Source: Candidatus Moraniibacteriota bacterium (GTDB lineage Bacteria; Patescibacteriota; Minisyncoccia; Moranbacterales; GCA-2747515). From it: a stretch of 59,747 nucleotides of DNA. Location: assembly GCA_002747515.1 (NCBI GenBank), contig PDPP01000020.1, forward strand, positions 1-59,747, written 5' to 3'. The translations under genes were made by a program, and so were the position numbers. Position 1 is the first letter of the stretch. Each line of letters starts with the position of its first letter. Below are positions 52,476 through 59,747 of the stretch, in pieces. Under the pieces are notes generated by a model. It saw nothing but the letters and a program-made list of their open reading frames with translations, ran no database searches and was not told the DNA's origin.

Positions 52476-54242
52476 CTATAACTCTTTTTCTTTGGTGATT
52501 TCAGTGTAGATTTTGAGTGTGTCGCCGACTTTGATTTTGGTTTCGCCGGCAAATGTCATGCCGCATTCTTGGTCTTTTTTCACTTCGTCGATGTCGACTT
52601 TGTTGTGTTGGAGGTTGGTGAGGTCACCGATGCCGATCGGTTCGTCACTGTTCCGGTAGACGGCGATTTTGGCGTTTTTTGCGACGACTTTTCCATCAGT
52701 GACACGTCCGCCGATAATCATTTTGTTTTTTTCTGTGCGAAAAATACCTAGCACTTCCAATGTCCCAACATTGGTGCGTTCAATTTCTTCTGGTAGCAGT
52801 GCGAGAAGTTGACTTTTGATGTCATCGACGAGTTCATAGATCACTTTGTATGTTTTGACGGTGATATCTGCATCATCTGCCATGCGACTTGCGACAGAAC
52901 TGGTGACGACATTGAATCCATAAATCACTGCATCGGCACTTTCTGCCATTTTGATATCTGATTCTGTGATATTTCCCACGCCAGTGTCAATATAGTTGAT
53001 GGCAACTTTTTGTTGTGGGATAGTGTCGAGAATTTGCTCGATGGCTTCGATAGATCCTTGTACGTCGGATTTGATAATGATGTTGAATTTTGGGATGCCG
53101 TCATTGTCGTTGATACTTTTAACTTGTTTTTTATCGCCGGTGAGACGCATCGCAACTTCTTGTGATTTGAGGCGTGCGCTTCTTTTGGCGTTGGCAACTT
53201 GGATGATGTCGTTGGTCTCTGCAGTGTCGACGAGTCCAAAAATCGTAACCGGTGTCGATGGCGGGGCTTTTTCAATCGCGTGTCCACGGTGGTCTTCCAT
53301 GCGGCGGATGCGTCCATAGGTTTTACCGGCATTGACGTCTTGTCCGACTTTGAGTGTACCGGTTTTGACGACGACGGTGGCGACAGGTCCTTTTTGCTCG
53401 TCTTTGTGTGATTCGAGGACGACTGCGAGACCGTCACGTTTTTCGTTGGCTTTGAAATCTTCCACTTCGGCAAGGAGAAGAATACTCTCGAGCAAATCAG
53501 TAATGCCGATATTGTTTTTTGCGCTAATCTCGTTGCACATCACTGTGCCACCCCATTGTTCGATGAGGATTTCGTGTTCGGCGAGTTCTTGTTTGACGCG
53601 CTCTGGGTTGGCATTTGGTTTGTCGATTTTGTTGACAGCGACAATTGTCGGAATCTTTTTTTCTTTCAAATACGTGATGACTTCTTTTGTTTGCGGGCGC
53701 ACACCGTCATCCGCTGCAACGACGAGAATGGCAATGTCGGCAATTGAGACACCACGCTCGCGCATCGCCGCAAATGCTTCGTGTCCTGGTGTGTCGATAA
53801 ATGTGATATTTTTACCACGTTTGCGTGTTTGATAGGCGCTGATGTGTTGTGTAATGCCACCAGATTCACCACTAGCAACAGATGCTTTGCGAATCGTATC
53901 GAGCAATGTCGTCTTGCCATGATCAACGTGTCCGAGGATGGTTACAATTGGTGAGCGTGGCGCGAGTTTTTCGTCTGACTGACCTTCTTTTGCACAAATA
54001 TCGAGGAGTTTTTCCAGTGTAATCATCTCATCATCAGCCACTTCTAAATCTTCCAGAGCGCTGTAGCCGAGATCTTCTGCGATGATTGCGGCAGTATCAA
54101 AATCAATTTCTTCATTGATGGTTGCCATGATGCCGTTTTTCATCAGCTCGGCGATAAGGTCCGTTGCAGGCATATCCAAAATCTCTGCAAATTTCTTTAC
54201 AGTGATTGTTGTTGGAATTTTTATGTTTTTTTGATCTGTCAT
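52476..54242 (-). CDS. infB: Translation initiation factor IF-2 (short form)
   Basis: 588 residues, lacking the long N-terminal extension. IF2-N domain (TTITVKKFAEILDMPATDLIAELMKNG), GTPase with G1 GHVDHGKT, G2 GGITQHI, G3 DTPGHEAF, G4 NKID; then the C-domain with VQGSIEAIE. It recruits fMet-tRNA to the 30S. No Shine-Dalgarno; TATACA (54257-54252) lies ~9 nt before the ATG, so the mRNA is probably leaderless. The gene is GC-richer than neighbours. Confidence 0.97.
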   Translation of the reverse strand: MTDQKNIKIPTTITVKKFAEILDMPATDLIAELMKNGIMATINEEIDFDTAAIIAEDLGYSALEDLEVADDEMITLEKLLDICAKEGQSDEKLAPRSPIVTILGHVDHGKTTLLDTIRKASVASGESGGITQHISAYQTRKRGKNITFIDTPGHEAFAAMRERGVSIADIAILVVAADDGVRPQTKEVITYLKEKKIPTIVAVNKIDKPNANPERVKQELAEHEILIEQWGGTVMCNEISAKNNIGITDLLESILLLAEVEDFKANEKRDGLAVVLESHKDEQKGPVATVVVKTGTLKVGQDVNAGKTYGRIRRMEDHRGHAIEKAPPSTPVTIFGLVDTAETNDIIQVANAKRSARLKSQEVAMRLTGDKKQVKSINDNDGIPKFNIIIKSDVQGSIEAIEQILDTIPQQKVAINYIDTGVGNITESDIKMAESADAVIYGFNVVTSSVASRMADDADITVKTYKVIYELVDDIKSQLLALLPEEIERTNVGTLEVLGIFRTEKNKMIIGGRVTDGKVVAKNAKIAVYRNSDEPIGIGDLTNLQHNKVDIDEVKKDQECGMTFAGETKIKVGDTLKIYTEITKEKEL

Positions 54243-54273
54243 GATGTGTAGTGTATATTAAACGGTGAATTAA

Positions 54274-54768
54274 TTAGCGTGCTTGAAAAATAGCATCTTG
54301 TTCTTCTTGTGTGAGTGCGTGTTTGACAGTTTTGCCTTTGCAAATATCTTTTGCGTAGATGCGTGTGCCTTCACGTGTGTGAAATGACGAGACGACAATG
54401 CCGGTATCTGTGCTATCAAGTAGTGCAAGTGCAAAACTCTGATTGCCACTCCCTTCGCCAAACGGATCAAAACGCAGTAGGGACACTTTATTGAGACCTT
54501 TGTGCGCTTGCTTGTGAATGGTGTTTGAAATTGCGAACAATTCTTGAATTTCGCCATCGAACTCTTCAATGCGCTTGGCGTTGTCCATGATGACATCTTC
54601 GAGGTCTGTGGCTTTTTTGCCAGCAAAAAGTGTATCGAGTGTGTCACGCATGGTGCGCGTACGCTTCAGAGTGATGAGTGCTATCACAAGTGCAGTGATT
54701 GTGAGGATGCACGTGATGATTGTTAGTATTGCAAGCGCTGCAATATGTGATGAGAAAAATTCTGACAT
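54274..54768 (-). CDS. DUF4446 membrane protein
   Basis: 164 residues from MSEFFSSH; the frame extends to 54783. One N-terminal membrane helix (ALAILTIITCILTITALVIALITL), a coiled coil (~30-80), then the DUF4446 block SLLRFDPFGEGSGNQSFALALLDSTDTGIVVSSFHTREGTRIYAKDI (quoted: FDPFGEGSGNQSFALALLD). Function unknown. Upstream of infB in the same direction. Confidence 0.88.
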   Translation of the reverse strand: MSEFFSSHIAALAILTIITCILTITALVIALITLKRTRTMRDTLDTLFAGKKATDLEDVIMDNAKRIEEFDGEIQELFAISNTIHKQAHKGLNKVSLLRFDPFGEGSGNQSFALALLDSTDTGIVVSSFHTREGTRIYAKDICKGKTVKHALTQEEQDAIFQAR

Positions 54769-54855
54769 AAAAGTTAAACACAATTATAGGGAAGAATATC
54801 ACCAAAATGGTATTTTGTAAAGAAAAAAATGATTTTTTTGGGCTTTTGTGTGTTT

Positions 54856-55617
54856 CTATTTTTGTGTATAGAGTTTGTCGAGGTATTGCCAGAATGCGAC
54901 ACCACCACCAATCTCACCGACGCATTCTGCTGCTTCTGCTTTAGTGCGTGCATATGGATGTGAGCTATCAACTGGCATGTGACGGAAGACCCAGCGGACA
55001 TCATCTGCATAATCAGCTCGCATGTGTGCAGTCGCCGCATGAAATTTTTTGCAGTATGGACAATCAATGTCAGAATATTCGATTATTGTGATGCGTGCAT
55101 CGTCATTTCCAATAACCCAATCATTCTCATTTACAGGCGTAACATCTCTTTCTGCACTGACATCTTTTGCACGTGGGTTATTTCCAGCGAGGAGATCATC
55201 AAAAAATGTGCGCATCTCAAATTCTTCGTATGCACCGGGAATTTCATACAATGCATCGTCGATGAGCACAAAGCTGTGTGGCGTACCTGTGACGCCAGTT
55301 TTTCGCGCATCATCAATATGGTTTTGAACAACGTCCTTGTGCCGTCTCTCTGACATACATGCAGAGAAATCTTCTCGTGAGATTTCTAATTCTGTAGCGA
55401 GGTCTCCAAGTGATATATCAATAGAAACACTTTCCTCTTCAGAAGACTCCTTATTTGAAATGTTTGTTGCTTTGATATGCTTTGATGTTTTTTGATTAAA
55501 TGTAATTTTTTCAGTAACTGTAAAAATTAGTAACATAAAAAGAATGAAAGTGAGTGCACACATAAATCCAAACCAAAAAGAGTGCCAATGTGTTTTATGT
55601 GTTTTTTTGTTTGTCAT
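54856..55617 (-). CDS. Membrane-anchored DsbA/thioredoxin-like protein with permuted order
   Basis: 253 residues from MTNKKTHKTH; the frame extends to 55710. One membrane helix (~13-34), linker, then (~70-143) the C-terminal half of a DsbA fold: LEISREDFSACMSERRHKDVVQNHIDDA and GVTGTPHSFVLID with the cis-Pro loop (111-113). It is followed (~166-250) by the N-terminal half: ARITIIEYSDIDCPYCKKFHAATA with CPYC (186-189), VRWVFRHMPVDSSHPYARTKAEAAECV, ending FWQYLDKLYTQK. Both catalytic parts are present but in reversed order, as in a circular permutant. No missing half follows the stop. Likely an extracytoplasmic oxidoreductase. Confidence 0.8.
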   Translation of the reverse strand: MTNKKTHKTHWHSFWFGFMCALTFILFMLLIFTVTEKITFNQKTSKHIKATNISNKESSEEESVSIDISLGDLATELEISREDFSACMSERRHKDVVQNHIDDARKTGVTGTPHSFVLIDDALYEIPGAYEEFEMRTFFDDLLAGNNPRAKDVSAERDVTPVNENDWVIGNDDARITIIEYSDIDCPYCKKFHAATAHMRADYADDVRWVFRHMPVDSSHPYARTKAEAAECVGEIGGGVAFWQYLDKLYTQK

Positions 55618-55856
55618 ATTTTTATATTTAGTGATATATTTTTTATTACATTTTTTATAGTGTACGTATTTTATGCTGAATGTGCAAGAATTATTTGATG
55701 TATTAGACAAAAAGACTAATAGATATGTAAGATGTGAGTGTGACTATGAATTATAAGGAGATATGTGGTATTATCACTTTATATCACAAACGTGTAATAT
55801 TTGTTTATACATTAATATATTATTTATTGATTACTAATTTCTAATTTATCAGAAAA

Positions 55857-56561
55857 ATGATTTCTCAATTTAGCACAAAACTAATTTCAAAAGAAGTTAT
55901 CGCAGAAGATACATATCAATTTACATTTGAAAAACCAGATGATTTTAGTTTTCTTGCTGGTCAATATGTATTTTTGGATTTTACAGAGCCAGAACATACA
56001 GACGATCGTCCAACGATGCGTGCAATGTCAATTGCTTCTGCACCACAAGAAGATTTTCTTATGTTTATTATGCGTAAAAGTGACAGTGCATTTAAGAAAA
56101 ATATTATAGCAATGAAAGTAGGTGATAAAATTTTAGTAAAAGGACCAATCGGTCATATTGCTTTGCCAACTGATGTACATCAACGGATCGCATTTATCAT
56201 CTCTGGTGTTGGTATTTCAGCAGCACGTTCTATGATTAAACATGAAGAAATCATTGATTCGCCACGTAATATAAAATTACTGTATTCTAGTCGTACAAAA
56301 GATTCAATTGCACTGAAAGATGAGATGGATCATATGACGTTGAGTAATTATGAGATTATTCATACGTTGACACGTGAAGGTGGTGAGTGGAGTGGAGAAG
56401 AAGGGCGTATTAATCGTGAAATGATCGAGAAGTATATTGACGATACTAAAAATACCGTGTATTATGTTGTAGGTGCAGGTGCATTCATTGAATCCATGAA
56501 AGAAATTCTCGAAGAGATGGGTATCAATAAACTCAATGTACATTTTGACAATTTTGGATAA
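55857..56561 (+). CDS. Ferredoxin-NADP reductase-like flavoprotein
   Basis: 234 residues. FAD domain: FSFLAGQYVFLDF and RAMSIASAP, where the usual R-x-Y-S FAD site is R-A-M-S. NAD(P) domain: FIISGVGISAARSMI, LLYSSRTKDSIALKDEM and VYYVVGAGAFIESMKEIL. No ferredoxin domain attached. It may reduce a flavin, ferredoxin or thioredoxin-like partner. No Shine-Dalgarno. Six nucleotides before the GIY-YIG ORF. Confidence 0.88.
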   Translation: MISQFSTKLISKEVIAEDTYQFTFEKPDDFSFLAGQYVFLDFTEPEHTDDRPTMRAMSIASAPQEDFLMFIMRKSDSAFKKNIIAMKVGDKILVKGPIGHIALPTDVHQRIAFIISGVGISAARSMIKHEEIIDSPRNIKLLYSSRTKDSIALKDEMDHMTLSNYEIIHTLTREGGEWSGEEGRINREMIEKYIDDTKNTVYYVVGAGAFIESMKEILEEMGINKLNVHFDNFG

Positions 56562-56567
56562 GGCATT

Positions 56568-56831
56568 ATGTGGTATGTTTATGTTTTGGAGAGCCAAAAG
56601 AATGGAAACCTGTATAAAGGATTTTGTAAAGACTTAAAAAAGAGAGTTTTGCAACATAATGCTGGGGAAACATATTCAACAAAAAGTGGTGTGCCCTGGA
56701 ATTTGATTTATTATGAAGCATTTATAGATAAAGATGATGCAATAGTGCGAGAGAAATATTTGAAAACCGGATGGGGACGACGTTCTTTGCAAAAAATGCT
56801 TCACAATTATTTTAAAAATACAAAAGAGTGA
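56568..56831 (+). CDS. Solo GIY-YIG endonuclease-like protein
   Basis: 87 residues: WYVYVLESQKNGNLYKGFCKDLKKRVLQHNAG gives the YVY/YKG pair and catalytic Arg; AIVREKYLKTGWGRRSLQKML gives the Glu and the typical KYLKxG end. It resembles short orphan GIY-YIG (UPF0213-like) proteins that are often repeated in CPR and Bacteroidetes genomes. A large palindrome and tRNA-Gly follow directly. A mobile or homing role is possible. Confidence 0.82.
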   Translation: MWYVYVLESQKNGNLYKGFCKDLKKRVLQHNAGETYSTKSGVPWNLIYYEAFIDKDDAIVREKYLKTGWGRRSLQKMLHNYFKNTKE

Positions 56832-56850
56832 CTTGCACAAAATGTGATGT

Positions 56851-56900
56851 GCAGGCGCGCCTGCCAAAGTTTTTTACAAAGTAAAAAATTTCGGCAGGCG
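56851..56900. repeat. Large palindromic unit abutting tRNA-Gly
   Basis: GCAGGCGCGCCTGC (56851-56864) is a perfect palindrome. In addition CGCCTGCCAAAGTTTTTTAC (56858-56877) pairs with GTAAAAAATTTCGGCAGGCG (56881-56900) at 18 of 20 positions. The right arm's last 3 nt are the first 3 nt of the tRNA. Confidence 0.8.
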
Positions 56901-56970
56901 GGTGTCGTATAGTGGCTTATTATATCAGCCTTCCAAGCTGAGGACGAGGGTTCGATTCCCTTCACCCGCT
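56898..56970 (+). tRNA. tRNA-Gly (anticodon UCC)
   Basis: 73 nt. Acceptor GCGGGTG/CACCCGC, discriminator T, anticodon stem TCAGC/GCTGA around CTTCCAA (anticodon TCC, decodes GGA), T loop GGTTCGATTCC. No CCA encoded. U discriminator agrees with the T-box UGGA bulge. Confidence 0.93.
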
Positions 56971-56981
56971 CAAAAACAAAC

Positions 56982-57014
56982 AAAAAGACTTCTTGTAAAA
57001 GGGGTCTTTTTGTA
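56982..57014 (+). terminator. tRNA-Gly terminator
   Basis: AAAAAGAC (56982-56989)/GTCTTTTT (57004-57011) with T run. Confidence 0.75.
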
Positions 57015-57054
57015 TTTTAAAAATTTGTTATATCCAAGGACATTTGGCCTCAAA

Positions 57055-57978
57055 TTAATTAACTATTTTCAACATATCATTAGGTGTTTTACCGTGCAAG
57101 GAACAATGCTCTAAATTATTGTAATACGTATTCCATATACGTATTTTCTTTTTAAGATCTGAAAAATCTTTAAAAATATTTTTTTGATAAAACTTTTCTT
57201 CATCTTCTCTATGAGATCTTTCCACAGTACCATTTTGTGCAGGTTTCCCTTTATCAATGAGATAATGGATGATATTGTGCGTAGCACAATATTGATCCAA
57301 TCCATGTAATCTTTTTACAGTCATATTACTTCTTTTATTTGTTCCTACATAGTAATTTGTAAAAGTTGCATGATTATCGGTTTTAATCGCTTTGATTTCA
57401 TAAGGAAATATCTTTCTTATGATTTTAAGAAATGCAATACTGTGTGTTGTTGTTTCTTCATCAAATATTTCTAGATGTCTCCATCTACTAGCAGTATCAA
57501 TAGCAGTATATTGATAGTACTTTTTACCTAAAATACGTCCAGGAACGTGTTTTACGTCAATTTCAACAAGTTCTCCGGGTTTTCTTTTAGCCCTCATATA
57601 TTTATACTTTACTTTCTTTTTTCTATATTTTCTTACCAAACCAGCATCTTTAATGATTTTTGAGATTGTACTAGTCGGTACATCAAGATTTTTTTCACTA
57701 ATTAATCTCCAGTGCAATTTCATTGCACATAATCCAGTTTCTTTTCGTAAAGAAATCACTTCTTCTTTAATGCAAATAGGTGTTTCATTTGGTTGTGTAT
57801 GCGGTTGTGTACTTTTCGGTTCTAATCCAGCTTCTCCATATTTTATATACAAAGCTTTCCATCTTTTTAAACTTCTTTCACTATACGGACATATTTTTAC
57901 AACATCACATAATCTTATTTGTTTGTTTACGATGGGTAAAACCCATCGTAAACGCTCTTCTTTTACATTTTTCGCCAT
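57055..57978 (-). CDS. IS481-family transposase
   Basis: 307 residues from ATG 57978 (MAKNVKEERLRWVLPIVNKQIR); a longer frame to 58038 runs into the right IR. N-terminal HTH (LCDVVKICPYSERSLKRWKALYIKYGEAGLEP), then a DDE integrase core: VEIDVKHVPGRILG (Asp), IKTDNHATFTNYYVG (Asp) and KPAQNGTVERSHREDEEKFY (Glu). The frame looks intact. A 13-bp perfect inverted repeat (57925-57937/57941-57953) lies inside the coding start. Confidence 0.9.
   Translation of the reverse strand: MAKNVKEERLRWVLPIVNKQIRLCDVVKICPYSERSLKRWKALYIKYGEAGLEPKSTQPHTQPNETPICIKEEVISLRKETGLCAMKLHWRLISEKNLDVPTSTISKIIKDAGLVRKYRKKKVKYKYMRAKRKPGELVEIDVKHVPGRILGKKYYQYTAIDTASRWRHLEIFDEETTTHSIAFLKIIRKIFPYEIKAIKTDNHATFTNYYVGTNKRSNMTVKRLHGLDQYCATHNIIHYLIDKGKPAQNGTVERSHREDEEKFYQKNIFKDFSDLKKKIRIWNTYYNNLEHCSLHGKTPNDMLKIVN
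57925..57953. repeat. 13-bp hairpin inside the transposase coding start
   Basis: GTTTACGATGGGT (57925-57937), AAA, ACCCATCGTAAAC (57941-57953), perfect. It would fold in the transposase mRNA and could limit read-through translation or transcription, as known for IS10 and IS50. Confidence 0.75.
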
Positions 57979-58000
57979 ACTAATACTCATATTACCTAGT

Positions 58001-58020
58001 ATGAATAGTAAACTATTCAT
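58001..58020. repeat. 20-bp palindrome upstream of the transposase
   Basis: ATGAATAGTAAACTATTCAT is a perfect palindrome (AA centre) ~25-40 nt before the transposase ATG, inside the IS. It may be an operator or an mRNA hairpin. Confidence 0.65.
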
Positions 58021-58064
58021 AATAGCAGAAAGGGCCAAATGTGTTTAGACATTACCAATTTTCG

Positions 58065-58093
58065 TTGACTTATTGTTCTTTTTGTGCTATAAT
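58065..58093 (+). promoter_or_regulatory. Strong promoter for the helicase gene
   Basis: TTGACT (58065-58070), 17-nt spacer, TATAAT (58088-58093) with TG in the extended -10 position. It starts 14 nt outside the IS end. Confidence 0.75.
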
Positions 58094-58157
58094 TCAGTGT
58101 TTCTTTAACAATAATATAGAATTGTATTTTCTCACATTTCACAGTATAGGAGGGTGA

Positions 58158-59747
58158 ATGATGATTGCATTGTATCCGGAGTATCAAGTGCCGGCATTTC
58201 AAAAGCTAGTGCGGCATTTTAAAAGTAATGCCAGAGCGCTCATGGTTATGGCAACTGGTCTTGGAAAGACGATTGTCGCTGCATTTTGGGCGAAACGTGA
58301 ATACACAAAAGATCGGAAAGGGTTGTTTTTGTGCCATGATACTGGTATTTTGGATCAGGCACAAAGCGCATTTCGTAAAGTGATGGGAAACACGGTTTCT
58401 CTCAAAACATTTTATGGTAACGACAAAGACTGGAGTGCGGATAAGGGAGATGTTGTGTTTGCGACATTTCAAACATTAACCAATACAAATCCATTTTTTG
58501 CGGATGAGTTTGACTTCATCATCGTTGATGAGTCACATCACGGACAAGCACCGACGTACAAAGAAGTGATTCAATACTTCACACCGGCAAAACTTCTCGG
58601 TATGACAGCGACACCCAACAGGGAAGACATGCAGGATATTAGAGACATTTTTGGTGATGAAGTGGTAGATATTTCACTGGAAGAAGGTATTGCCAGTGGC
58701 TGGCTGTCACAAGTGGAATATCACATTCTCAATGACAATCTTAATCATTGGAAGCTGAAAAAAATTGCTTCGGATGTTTTGGAAAATGGAAAGCGTATTT
58801 CCCTGAAACAACTCAATGAAACAATTTTTGTCACAGCGCGTGATAGAGAAATTGCTGAAATCATTCAGCAGTATGCTGGTGATACAAAGAAAGTGATGAT
58901 TTTTTGTGAGAGTATCCCTCATGCAGAAAACTTTCAAAATTTTTTGCCACATGCAGAAGTGTATCATTCAAAGAAATCAAAGAAGCATAACCGTGCGGTT
59001 TTGCAAAGCTTTAGAGATGGCAATAATCAGTATATTCTTTCAGTCGACAAGATGAATGAGGGTATTGATGTGCCTGACGCTGAAGTGATTGTGTTTCTTA
59101 GACATACTGATTCCACAAGGATTTTTTATCAACAACTTGGGAGGGGTTTGCGTAAAATTCTCCAGAAGAAAAAAGTTGTTGTGTTGGATTTTGTGGCAAA
59201 TTGTGAGCGTATTATTGCTATGCAACAGTTTGTTCGGGATATCAAAAAACATGTAGGAGGCAATTTCGATCTGTCGAAAGATGTGCTACGTGTTTCCGGT
59301 GCGGCGTTTGAGTTTATCTTTGAAGATGCGCATGTTGACATTTTGGAAGTGATTAAAAAGATTACAGCCAAAGTGCATGTTTCAGATATTCCGCATTTAC
59401 AAGCGGAATATTCACCAAAAAATCCAATTCCGGCAAATCAAATCATCGCTGGCACACACAAAAAACTTTGGTGGATATGCTCGGTTTGTTCACACGAGTG
59501 GCAAGCTCCGGGAAGAAGTCGTGTACGTGGAATAGGGTGTCCCGCATGTGCCGGTCGAGTTGCCACAAAGACCAATAACCTTGCCGTGACACACCCAGAG
59601 TTAGCCAAAGAATATGCACCAAAAAATACACTCCCAGCAGATCACGTCATTGCTGGTACGAACAAAAAACTTTGGTGGACATGTTCGGTATGTTCACACG
59701 AGTGGCAAGCTCAAGGAAGTGATCGTGTACAAGGAACTGGTTGCCCA
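58158..59747 (+). CDS. SF2 helicase with tandem zinc-ribbon (DUF4379-like) repeats, partial
   Basis: At least 530 residues; runs off the window. TAGGAGGG precedes the ATG (58158; a second ATG follows). Superfamily 2 motifs: ALMVMATGLGKT (I), IIVDESHHGQAP (II), LLGMTATPNRED (III), VMIFCESIPHAENF (IV-like), VDKMNEGIDVPDAE (V) and YQQLGRGLRKI (VI). From ~residue 410, repeated units of ~58 residues: EYSPKNPIPANQIIAGTHKKLWWICSVCSHEWQA...GCPACAG and EYAPKNTLPADHVIAGTNKKLWW-CSVCSHEW (quoted parts: LWWTCSVCSHEWQA). These match DUF4379 zinc ribbons seen in restriction-like proteins. Possibly defence-related. Confidence 0.88.
   Translation, partial: MMIALYPEYQVPAFQKLVRHFKSNARALMVMATGLGKTIVAAFWAKREYTKDRKGLFLCHDTGILDQAQSAFRKVMGNTVSLKTFYGNDKDWSADKGDVVFATFQTLTNTNPFFADEFDFIIVDESHHGQAPTYKEVIQYFTPAKLLGMTATPNREDMQDIRDIFGDEVVDISLEEGIASGWLSQVEYHILNDNLNHWKLKKIASDVLENGKRISLKQLNETIFVTARDREIAEIIQQYAGDTKKVMIFCESIPHAENFQNFLPHAEVYHSKKSKKHNRAVLQSFRDGNNQYILSVDKMNEGIDVPDAEVIVFLRHTDSTRIFYQQLGRGLRKILQKKKVVVLDFVANCERIIAMQQFVRDIKKHVGGNFDLSKDVLRVSGAAFEFIFEDAHVDILEVIKKITAKVHVSDIPHLQAEYSPKNPIPANQIIAGTHKKLWWICSVCSHEWQAPGRSRVRGIGCPACAGRVATKTNNLAVTHPELAKEYAPKNTLPADHVIAGTNKKLWWTCSVCSHEWQAQGSDRVQGTGCP

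Larger units (their letters stand above)
57031..58051 (-). mobile_element. IS481-type insertion sequence
   Basis: About 1.02 kb. Terminal inverted repeats: TCCAAGGACATTTGGCC (57033-57049) and, inverted, TCTAAACACATTTGGCC (58033-58049), three mismatches; the match can be stretched two bases outward. A 3-nt TTA sits on both flanks, too short to claim a target duplication. It carries a single transposase and lies between tRNA-Gly and the helicase promoter. Confidence 0.85.

Noticed and set aside
52925..53832. Several ORFs overlapping infB in other frames
   Set aside because: IF-2 GTPase motifs are unambiguous; the shadows reflect its higher GC content.
54784..55617. DsbA order explained by a simple frameshift
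   Set aside because: The 72 nt after the stop and the DUF4446 gene hold no DsbA C-terminal half in any frame, and the 'C-terminal' half clearly precedes the CPYC half in one frame.
1..59747. UGA-to-Gly recoding (Gracilibacteria/Absconditabacteria)
   Set aside because: polA and other genes end normally in TGA, and no conserved frame needs a read-through TGA.
1..59747. CRISPR array or rRNA
   Set aside because: No regularly spaced repeats with unique spacers and no rRNA-like sequence seen.

Overview
The window looks like a Patescibacteria (Candidate Phyla Radiation) chromosome segment; this is an inference. It is AT-rich and compact, and it uses TGA as a stop (polA ends in TGA), which argues against the TGA=Gly lineages. 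Core proteins are short or reduced: UvrC without its C-terminal HhH, a 588-aa IF-2, PolA with a degenerate proofreading site. One small gene (45864-46160) resembles a hypothetical family I associate with CPR genomes. There is no rRNA and no CRISPR; the one tRNA found is tRNA-Gly(UCC).

Layout. 1-14,055: cyclophilin, a DUF4173 membrane protein, PolA, an HELLH protein, a PqqD-like fragment, GNAT, a COG0523 GTPase, class I FBP aldolase, a DUF3048 lipoprotein, HolA/S20, RuvA-RsmI. 14,142-16,868: small membrane and envelope proteins (DUF883/YqjE-like pair, GerMN-like, LysM-L,D-transpeptidase). 16,962-26,283: a nine-gene accessory cluster (XpaC-like, TelA-like, DUF4178, DUF2617-like, large lipoprotein, DUF350, membrane-fused spermidine synthase, RCK K+ channel, small protein), probably an envelope and ion/polyamine stress module. 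26,400-28,401: a compact T-box leader ahead of an unknown gene and glycyl-tRNA synthetase. 28,575-35,325: paired PLDc_N-like proteins, leucyl aminopeptidase, a second membrane spermidine synthase-like protein, UvrA. 35,435-47,290: mixed accessory and repair genes (BRO/DinD, AlkD, UvrC, DUF2207, a DUF2325-like membrane protein, endonuclease III, GDPD, TrpR-like repressor, GNAT). 47,354-54,783: AstE/AspA-like, CCA transferase, a PEP-CTERM protein, DUF5320-DUF134, a DUF4268 nuclease between two copies of one terminator, IF-2, DUF4446. 54,856-59,747: an apparently circularly permuted DsbA-like protein, a flavin reductase, a GIY-YIG ORF followed by a large palindrome touching tRNA-Gly, an IS481-type element, and a helicase with zinc-ribbon repeats running off the end.

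Two start-signal classes are visible. The stress cluster and many envelope/accessory genes carry strong Shine-Dalgarno sites (AAGGAGG-like). Many housekeeping genes (uvrA, uvrC, infB, cca, polA, ruvA) have none, and several have a -10 box within about 10 nt of the ATG, suggesting leaderless mRNAs. Promoters repeatedly show an extended -10 of the form TGATAnnnT.

Strongest leads: the glycine T-box, the permuted DsbA, the TelA/DUF350/spermidine synthase/K+ channel cluster, the GIY-YIG-palindrome-tRNA unit, the PEP-CTERM protein, and the helicase with zinc-ribbon array.
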